From Gammaproteobacteria bacterium (lineage in GTDB: Bacteria > Pseudomonadota > Gammaproteobacteria > DSM-19610), in NCBI GenBank assembly GCA_030618475.1, contig JAUXDG010000069.1, positions 1 to 11,551 on the forward strand: a DNA stretch of 11,551 bases, in the 5' to 3' direction. Shown piece by piece: positions 1 to 4,046 of the stretch (positions are counted from its first letter, which is position 1; each line of letters begins with the position of its first letter). The translations under genes were made by a program, and so were the position numbers. Below the pieces are notes generated by a model, which was given only the letters and a program-made list of their open reading frames with translations, made no database searches and was not told the origin of the DNA.

Positions 1-948
1 GAATCCCTGGATGGTTACTGGATGCCTGTTCTGGATACTTTCCTGCGCAGGTGGGATGGGATGTCGGAAGACGACAGCGTTAACACAGAAACGCATGATG
101 TGATGGCGTTAGGGACACATGTATTTGCCCAGCAGGTGAGCAATACAGGTTCCGACCTGGCAGCTCCGCAGCGGATTGTTGAGGATAACGGGGGCATTAT
201 TGCCGCTGTACTCCCGGCGAGTCGCTCAGTAAATGTCGGTCGCACGGCGTCAGCCTTTGCTACTATCATCAATACGGGTAGCGACACTGCCACTGACTGC
301 AGTATTGCTCCCAGTTCGAGTCTGCCGGCAAGCTTCTCTTATCAGACAACTGATTCCGCCACGAATGTGCTTGTTGGCACACCGAACACACCGGCTGATA
401 TTGTCGCGGACGGTCTACAGACGTACCTGATCATCTTTACGCCGACAACTGCATTCAATCCAACTGATGTGAAGTTGATCTTTGACTGCTCCAACACCAA
501 TCCTGCGCCCGTAACGACTGGCCTGAATACGCTGCTGCTGTCGGCATCGAACGTACCGGTGCCTGACATTGTGGCGCTGGCAGCCACGCCGACAGGAGAC
601 GGGATTGTCAAACTGCCAGGTCCCTTTGGCGCCAATGCCTTTGCCGTCGCGACCGTGAATGTGGGTGCCAGTGGAGATATTTCAGTGACCGCAGACACGG
701 GTGATGCCACATTACCGGTAGCATTGTTTATCTGTGAGACAAATCCCGGCACCGGTGCTTGTTTGTCGCCACCGGCGAACAGTGTCACCTCCAGGGTAAG
801 CGCAGGCACAACGCCAACGTTTTCCATCTTTGTAAACGGAAACGGTCTCGTGCCGCTCGACCCGGCGAATAATCGTGTCTTTGTACGTTTCAAGGATACC
901 GGCGGTGTCACAAGGGGCTCTACAAGTGTGGCGGTACAAACCTTATAG
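1..948 (+). CDS. C-terminal part of a probable exported beta-sandwich repeat protein (5' end outside window)
   Basis: The frame is open from the first base of the window and stops with TAG at 946-948, giving 315 visible residues. The first Met codons lie at 22 and 61, but neither is followed by a signal peptide, so the true start is probably upstream. From about residue 65 the protein is rich in Thr, Ser, Ala, Val, Asn and Pro with few charged residues, typical of extracellular Ig-like or cadherin-like beta-sandwich modules. Two modules can be made out. The first begins around IIAAVLPASRSVNVG and ends near TTGLNTLLLSAS. The second runs from PDIVALAATP to the C-terminus, ending FVRFKDTGGVTRGSTSVAV. 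Paired cysteines (DCSIAP with FDCSNT, and FICETNPGTGACL) could form disulfides, which would fit a periplasmic or surface location. I recognise the style of sequence but no named family. The unusual acidic stretch between residues 20 and 60 may be a linker. Confidence 0.75.
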   Translation, partial: ESLDGYWMPVLDTFLRRWDGMSEDDSVNTETHDVMALGTHVFAQQVSNTGSDLAAPQRIVEDNGGIIAAVLPASRSVNVGRTASAFATIINTGSDTATDCSIAPSSSLPASFSYQTTDSATNVLVGTPNTPADIVADGLQTYLIIFTPTTAFNPTDVKLIFDCSNTNPAPVTTGLNTLLLSASNVPVPDIVALAATPTGDGIVKLPGPFGANAFAVATVNVGASGDISVTADTGDATLPVALFICETNPGTGACLSPPANSVTSRVSAGTTPTFSIFVNGNGLVPLDPANNRVFVRFKDTGGVTRGSTSVAVQTL

Positions 949-1101
949 CGATCAAGGCAGGGTCAGGATCCGGTCGGACGTGGATGAACAGTACGGTTTG
1001 ACAGTTCTAAAGACAGACATCGCAAGGCCGGCGATATAATGAGGCGATCGGTTATGCCGCCGAAGTTCAGCTGCAGTGGGTTGCTGGTTGCATATCTGCA
1101 T

Positions 1102-1143
1102 AAAAAAGCCAGCGCCTCAGAGAAGTAGATAAGGCGCTGGCTT
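1102..1143 (-). terminator. Intrinsic terminator reading on the minus strand
   Basis: AAGCCAGCGCCT (1106-1117) and AGGCGCTGGCTT (1132-1143) form a perfect 12-bp stem with a 14-base loop. On the minus strand the stem is followed by six T residues (complement of A1102-1107), the classic Rho-independent arrangement. On the plus strand the stem is followed by GTCGCTGG and has no T-tract, so the direction is clearly minus. No intact minus-strand gene ends here. The nearest candidate is the decayed frame that stops at 1161-1163, only 18 bases before the stem. Confidence 0.85.
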
Positions 1144-1201
1144 GTCGCTGGTCGGAGGAGTTAAGTCCCCAGCAACACACAGCGAAATCCCCCACGCTGT
1201 G
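1144..1201. repeat. Two further hairpins next to the terminator
   Basis: GTCGCTGG (1144-1151) pairs with CCAGCAAC (1169-1176), eight pairs including one wobble, around a 17-base loop. CACAGCG (1178-1184) pairs perfectly with CGCTGTG (1195-1201) around a 10-base loop. With the terminator stem they make three consecutive hairpins in under 100 bases. The last one overlaps the codons for GFRC in the minus-strand frame described below. They could be structure in a transcript 3' end, a small RNA, or recombination/homing structures; the sequence alone does not decide. Confidence 0.55.
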
Positions 1202-1313
1202 GTGCCTCTGTTATCGGTCAGTTCTCGTGATTTCTTAAGCCGGATTGCCTGAGGATGAAAACCCCGGGGAGTTTCGACCTTTTGCTGTCGTTCAGGTTGG
1301 CTTTGTCTTTCAT
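1161..1313 (-). pseudogene. Possible decayed C-terminal coding remnant ending GFRCVLLGT
   Basis: Read on the minus strand, one frame runs from ATG at 1313 through LPGVFILRQSGLRNHEN, meets TGA at 1218-1220, then continues PITEAPQRGGFRCVLLGT to TAA at 1161-1163, just before the terminator. A final RxGFRCV shortly before the stop resembles the C-terminus of the formylglycine-generating-enzyme/sulfatase-modifying fold (FGE-sulfatase domain), which also carries the variable region of many diversity-generating retroelement target proteins. The resemblance is limited to a few residues. The upstream part lacks the usual RGGSW motif, and there is no ribosome binding site before the ATG. A chance reading is quite possible. 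Confidence 0.25.
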
Positions 1314-1374
1314 GTAAGTAGATATACTCAGGTGGATACTCTTATAGCAATCGCTGGGAAATGCAGTAGAGTTT

Positions 1375-1428
1375 GTTTACTGATCCATCTGAATTCCTAT
1401 GAGAGGAAATAGAGACGGGTGAGTAAAC
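1375..1428. repeat. 54-base imperfect hairpin
   Basis: GTTTACTGATCCATCT (1375-1390) pairs with AGACGGGTGAGTAAAC (1413-1428) at 14 of 16 positions, counting one wobble. Inside it TTCCT (1394-1398) pairs with AGGAA (1404-1408) around the loop ATGAG. Neither strand has a T-tract after the stem, so it is not a typical terminator. It may be a structured RNA, a protein-binding palindrome or a relic of a small mobile element. It lies about 120 bases before the next gene. Confidence 0.45.
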
Positions 1429-1550
1429 GAAATCAAGGGGTAGAAGAGTGGGCAAATTTGCGATGACACTGGCCGCCAAGCCATGGCTATCGTTCTAAAC
1501 GTTTCGTGTTTTTCGCCAAATGCGTTGCCCCGGATAATAGGGTGGATGCC

Positions 1551-1727
1551 ATGGTTACAATTAATTTAATGCTCCCTGATGCGTTGCATGAGCGAGTCCA
1601 GCAATTGGCGGGTAAAAATAAAGTTTCCATCAACTTATTGGTGGCTACCGCATTAGCAGAAAAGCTATTGATGCGCCGCACCGAGGAACATGTTGCCGAG
1701 CGAAGCCAAAACGGGAAAATCTGCTGA
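1551..1727 (+). CDS. Small ribbon-helix-helix protein, antitoxin-like
   Basis: The predicted product has 58 residues. I chose ATG 1551 because an AGGGTGG ribosome binding site sits six bases before it and the conserved fold begins here; a GTG at 1506 would add 15 unrelated residues. MVTINLMLPDALHERVQQLA is the beta-strand plus first helix of the MetJ/Arc (CopG-type) ribbon-helix-helix DNA-binding fold. KNKVSINLLVATALAEKL is the turn and second helix, with the typical S-[IM]-N-x-L-[VI] core. Such proteins are often antitoxins or HicB-like autorepressors that bind operators as dimers. The usual toxin partner is not visible on either side: the next gene is convergent and looks like a coiled coil. 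It may therefore be an orphan regulator or the survivor of a toxin-antitoxin pair. The fold assignment is fairly safe; the biological role is open. Confidence 0.75.
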   Translation: MVTINLMLPDALHERVQQLAGKNKVSINLLVATALAEKLLMRRTEEHVAERSQNGKIC

Positions 1728-1730
1728 TAT

Positions 1731-2159
1731 TTATTTATCTATCTGGTGCATTAGCTTCGCAATACGTTTGAACTCCGCCATGGCCGAACGGTGCAGAGAG
1801 CGGAACGCATCATGCTGCTTGCATTCACGGGCATGATGTTCCTCCTGTCGCCGATGCGACTCGACCAGGTCGGCGATGCGTTCATTGCCTTGTTGACCGC
1901 TAATCTCGTAGTCGGACAGTCGCTTTTCGTGCTCACAGAGGTGCTTTTCATGTGCCGCAATGGATGTTGCATGTTCAGCCATTATCCGGATGTGGTCAGG
2001 TAGCGCGCGTTCCAGTTGATACAGCATGGCCTCGGCGAGCTGCTGTTCACGCTGCCAAGCCGCGATTTCATTCATCCATGTAGCATATTCGTTGTGCCAT
2101 TCCCTGTGCTCCCGATGCATGGTGTCGATGTCTGGTCGCGGATAGGATTCCCGGTTCAT
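1731..2159 (-). CDS. Hypothetical His/Glu-rich coiled-coil protein
   Basis: The product is 142 residues, translated from the minus strand. I chose ATG at 2159 because GTAGGAACA lies 9-12 bases before it and the helical sequence starts soon after. An upstream in-frame ATG at 2252 would add 31 residues of less ordered sequence. The protein is almost entirely charged and helical, unusually rich in His, Glu, Gln and Arg, with many Trp near the start (HREHREWHNEYATWMNEIAAW). A short heptad repeat is visible in the middle: AAHEKHL then CEHEKRL then SDYEISG, with Leu at the last position. There is no signal peptide or membrane segment, so it is probably cytoplasmic. I do not recognise a named family. 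It converges on the ribbon-helix-helix gene with only three bases between stop codons, so the two are not one operon. The His-rich character might suggest metal binding, but that is speculation. Confidence 0.7.
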   Translation of the reverse strand: MNRESYPRPDIDTMHREHREWHNEYATWMNEIAAWQREQQLAEAMLYQLERALPDHIRIMAEHATSIAAHEKHLCEHEKRLSDYEISGQQGNERIADLVESHRRQEEHHARECKQHDAFRSLHRSAMAEFKRIAKLMHQIDK

Positions 2160-2335
2160 TATCTGTGTTCCTACATCGTAGCGGCGATTGTCAAGACAGG
2201 ATTGTACCACTTGCGAGTTTTCAGCAGCCTGGCAGCCTTTTGGAGAGGACATCCGATCGTGGCCGGAGAAAGACCATCAGACTGATTCCATGTAAGTTTT
2301 CTAGGGTACAGGGTGCGATCCAACTTGGACATCCA

Positions 2336-2364
2336 TTAGCGACTCGCTTGTAATCGACTATAGT
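2336..2364 (+). promoter_or_regulatory. Candidate sigma-70 promoter for the secreted protein gene
   Basis: TATAGT (2359-2364) matches the -10 consensus at five of six positions. It is preceded by TTAGCG (2336-2341, three of six to -35) at 17-base spacing. It would place transcription start about 35 bases before ATG 2407. The -35 is weak, so this is a suggestion only. Confidence 0.35.
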
Positions 2365-2406
2365 AGGTTTATGCCAGGCATCAACCAGGCGTGGGAGGGT
2401 TTAGTT

Positions 2407-2973
2407 ATGAATTTCCTGAACTATACTGCTGTTCTCAGCATTGTTCTGGTAGTGAGCACTGTCTGGGCAGGCAGCGATTCGCTCAACTACTTCACGACAC
2501 TCGCGTCGCTCAATGGTGACTGGATGTTATCTACAGCGGAACAGCAGGAAGGCGGTGCGACCAAAAAAGGACCCGCGGCAAAACTTATCGGCACCGACAA
2601 GACTGCGATGAGCTTCAAAGTGATCGGTAAGGGCAGTGCCATTCAGGAGAATCTCTTGCCTGGTACAGGCAAGGAGATGGTGTCCATGTATCACTGCAAT
2701 GATTTCAAGAATTGCTCGCAAGTCCAGGCCAAACATTATTGTGCCAAGCAGAATCAACCGGAATTGATATTGGATGCAAGCAAATCGAATGACAGTGTCA
2801 TTGTCATGGTTTGCGACATGAACACCTCGCTATGCAATTCTGATGAGGGCCATGTCCATATGATCAAGCACCAGCTGTCGAAAGACAACAATCACCTCAG
2901 GACGACCTATACCATCTACAACAAGGGCAAGTTTGAGAAGGACTCGATCTATCATTTCGATCGGCATAAATAG
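2407..2973 (+). CDS. Secreted protein of unknown function with five cysteines
   Basis: The product has 188 residues. ATG 2407 is preferred over the in-frame ATG 2371 because GGAGGG lies seven bases before it and a clean signal peptide follows: a hydrophobic core (TAVLSIVLVV), then STVWA-GS, with probable cleavage after Ala21. The mature part begins with LNGDW (about residues 36-40), reminiscent of the G-x-W motif near the first strand of lipocalin/calycin folds. The C-terminal part alternates polar and hydrophobic residues (TTYTIYNKGKFEKDSIYHFD), as beta-strands would. Five cysteines (97, 103, 112, 136, 143) lie within a 47-residue stretch, suggesting one or two disulfides and a periplasmic location. 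I have the impression of a conserved proteobacterial hypothetical family but cannot name it. The gene stands alone, with its own possible promoter and a terminator after it. Base composition is less GC-rich than in the nap genes. Confidence 0.8.
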   Translation: MNFLNYTAVLSIVLVVSTVWAGSDSLNYFTTLASLNGDWMLSTAEQQEGGATKKGPAAKLIGTDKTAMSFKVIGKGSAIQENLLPGTGKEMVSMYHCNDFKNCSQVQAKHYCAKQNQPELILDASKSNDSVIVMVCDMNTSLCNSDEGHVHMIKHQLSKDNNHLRTTYTIYNKGKFEKDSIYHFDRHK

Positions 2974-3001
2974 TCGGCTCCAACAGGATCGGTATTGCTT
3001 C

Positions 3002-3025
3002 AAACCCGCCCATGGTGGCGGGTTT
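3002..3025 (+). terminator. Probable intrinsic terminator after the secreted protein gene
   Basis: AAACCCGCC (3002-3010) and GGCGGGTTT (3017-3025) form a perfect nine-pair stem with a six-base loop, 28 bases after the stop codon at 2973. The T-tract is only the three T of the stem, so termination may be modest. The flanking A residues would allow it to act in both directions. Confidence 0.7.
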
Positions 3026-3061
3026 CGCTGCAGATTTTAAACGCCTGGTCGCCTGCTTCTG

Positions 3062-3089
3062 ATGCTGTCCCGTTTGTCGGGATCAGCAT
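3062..3089. repeat. Second hairpin between the secreted protein gene and nap
   Basis: ATGCTG-TCCCG (3062-3072) pairs with CGGGA-T-CAGCAT (3078-3089), eleven pairs with one bulged T and a five-base loop. It is followed by an A/T mixture rather than a T-run. It may back up the terminator at 3002-3025 and insulate nap from upstream transcription. Confidence 0.5.
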
Positions 3090-3196
3090 TATATAAATAA
3101 TATATATAATAATAACAAATACTTATTATTTCTCTTCAATCATAAACCAAATTAAATCCAATCAGACCCGCATTAATATCACTATATCGACATATA

Positions 3197-3210
3197 TTGA
3201 TCCAGGTCAT
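3197..3210 (+). promoter_or_regulatory. FNR/DNR-family binding site upstream of napF
   Basis: TTGATCCAGGTCAT matches the FNR consensus TTGAT-N4-ATCAA fully in the left half and keeps the TCA core in the right half. Its centre is 66 bases before the napF start codon. With a -10 at 3233-3238 the centre falls at -41.5, the classic class II activator position. FNR, Anr and Dnr-type regulators share this motif, so which one acts cannot be told from the site. It implies that nap is switched on under low oxygen or by nitrogen oxides. Confidence 0.7.
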
Positions 3211-3232
3211 TTCGCTCTCCCCTTCGGTCGTC

Positions 3233-3238
3233 CAGAAT
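3233..3238 (+). promoter_or_regulatory. Candidate -10 element of the nap promoter
   Basis: CAGAAT matches TATAAT at four of six positions and lies exactly where a class II FNR promoter would need it, with transcription start near 3245. No -35 consensus is needed in that arrangement. The preceding 100 bases (about 3085-3190) are very A/T-rich and could serve as an UP-like or bendable element. A single NarL/NarP-type heptamer, TACTTAT, occurs at 3120-3126 without a partner, so nitrate control by NarP is not supported. Confidence 0.5.
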
Positions 3239-3269
3239 TGTCTGCATTGTGAATTGAGCGCTTGGTCCA

Positions 3270-3779
3270 ATGGGTACTGCCATTAGTCGAACACAACTCC
3301 TGCGGGGTGATTTTTTCGGCCGTTCACGGCCGATCCGACCACCTTGGTCCTTGCCGGAGAACGAGTTCGTGGAGCGCTGCACCCGTTGTGGTGACTGTAT
3401 CAGCGACTGTCCACAGCACATTCTGGACAAGGGTCGCGGAGGCTTCCCGCAGGTGGATTTTTCCCGCGGTGAGTGTTTGTTTTGCGGCGAGTGTGTGCAG
3501 ACCTGCGCGCCGGGTGTGCTGGCCGGATGGTCGCCGCAGGGAGAGGGTCCTGCACCCTGGTCGGTGCGGGCGCGTATCGGCGATCGCTGTCTGGCGCTAC
3601 AGGGTGTGGAGTGCCGCAGTTGCGGAGACCGCTGCGACACGGCAGCTATTCGTTTCCGCCTGGTCGTCGGAGGCGTGGCACGACCGATGCTGGAGCCGGC
3701 GGCGTGTAATGGTTGCGGTGCCTGCTACAGCGTCTGCCCGGTGCAGGCGGTTGAACTTGGTGAATCAAACTCAGTTTAA
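3270..3779 (+). CDS. napF: Ferredoxin-type protein NapF
   Basis: NapF is a cytoplasmic iron-sulfur protein that interacts with NapA and is thought to help its [4Fe-4S] assembly or maturation before Tat export. The 169-residue product starts MGTAISRTQLLRG and continues with PIRPPW, as NapF proteins do, which fixes the start despite the lack of a clear ribosome binding site. Sixteen cysteines form four groups. C37-C40-C43-C47 is CTRCGDCISDCP and C69-C72-C75-C79 is CLFCGECVQTCA. The third group is C107 with C115-C118-C122, and the fourth, C146-C149-C152-C156, is CNGCGACYSVCP. Length agrees with the E. coli protein. It is the first gene of the operon, directly downstream of the FNR-like site, and is followed by napD after 12 bases. 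It has no signal peptide. Confidence 0.95.
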   Translation: MGTAISRTQLLRGDFFGRSRPIRPPWSLPENEFVERCTRCGDCISDCPQHILDKGRGGFPQVDFSRGECLFCGECVQTCAPGVLAGWSPQGEGPAPWSVRARIGDRCLALQGVECRSCGDRCDTAAIRFRLVVGGVARPMLEPAACNGCGACYSVCPVQAVELGESNSV

Positions 3780-3791
3780 GGGGATGCAGTC

Positions 3792-4046
3792 ATGAATATC
3801 AGTGGTGTCTTGGTACGATCGTACCCAAATAATCTCGCTACAGTCCGCGCGTGCCTTGAAGGACTGGCGGGTGTTGAGGTGCACGGTGCCAACCCGGACG
3901 GCCGCCTGGTGGTGACCGTCGAGGATGAGAATGAGCGTGCCATGGCGGATACCGTGGTGACTATGCAGAACCTGCCGGGTGTGTTGTCGGCATCCATGAT
4001 CTACCACCAGTATGAAGAAGAACCGGATTTAGAGGAGACGTTGTGA
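3792..4046 (+). CDS. napD: NapA signal-peptide chaperone NapD
   Basis: NapD is a small cytoplasmic chaperone that binds the twin-arginine signal peptide of NapA and prevents premature export until the cofactors are loaded. The product has 84 residues, the usual size. It shows the family pattern: a first strand ISGVLVRSYP, a helix (NNLATVRACLEGLAGVEVHG), GRLVVTVE in the middle and NLPGVLSASMIYHQYE near the end, consistent with a ferredoxin-like alpha/beta fold. AAGGGGA lies before the ATG as a ribosome binding site. The TGA stop shares its last A with the ATG of napA (4046), so the chaperone and its client are translationally coupled. Confidence 0.96.
   Translation: MNISGVLVRSYPNNLATVRACLEGLAGVEVHGANPDGRLVVTVEDENERAMADTVVTMQNLPGVLSASMIYHQYEEEPDLEETL

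Larger units (their letters stand above)
949..1550. other. Intergenic region without an intact gene, rich in inverted repeats
   Basis: About 600 bases separate the left-hand gene from the next credible start codon. No frame on either strand looks like an intact gene. The stretch holds four inverted repeats (1106-1143, 1144-1176, 1178-1201 and 1375-1428, described separately) and a possible reading-frame remnant on the minus strand. A perfect TATAAT lies at 1035-1040 and a perfect TTGACA at 998-1003, but they are 31 bases apart and do not form a normal sigma-70 promoter. Confidence 0.7.

Noticed and set aside
342..911. A 189-codon minus-strand open frame opposite the left-hand gene
   Set aside because: The plus-strand frame has a coherent two-module beta-sandwich pattern; the minus frame is its shadow.
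998..1040. Perfect TTGACA and perfect TATAAT
   Set aside because: The spacing is 31 bases instead of about 17, and no better -35 lies at the right distance, so this is not a credible sigma-70 promoter.
942..1352. The 12-base near-repeat CTTATAGC[G/A]ATC at 942-953 and 1341-1352
   Set aside because: It is too short and not extended on either side, so a mobile element boundary or duplication cannot be claimed.
3120..3126. A NarL/NarP heptamer, TACTTAT, in the nap upstream region
   Set aside because: A single heptamer in A/T-rich DNA is expected by chance, and there is no inverted partner at two-base spacing.
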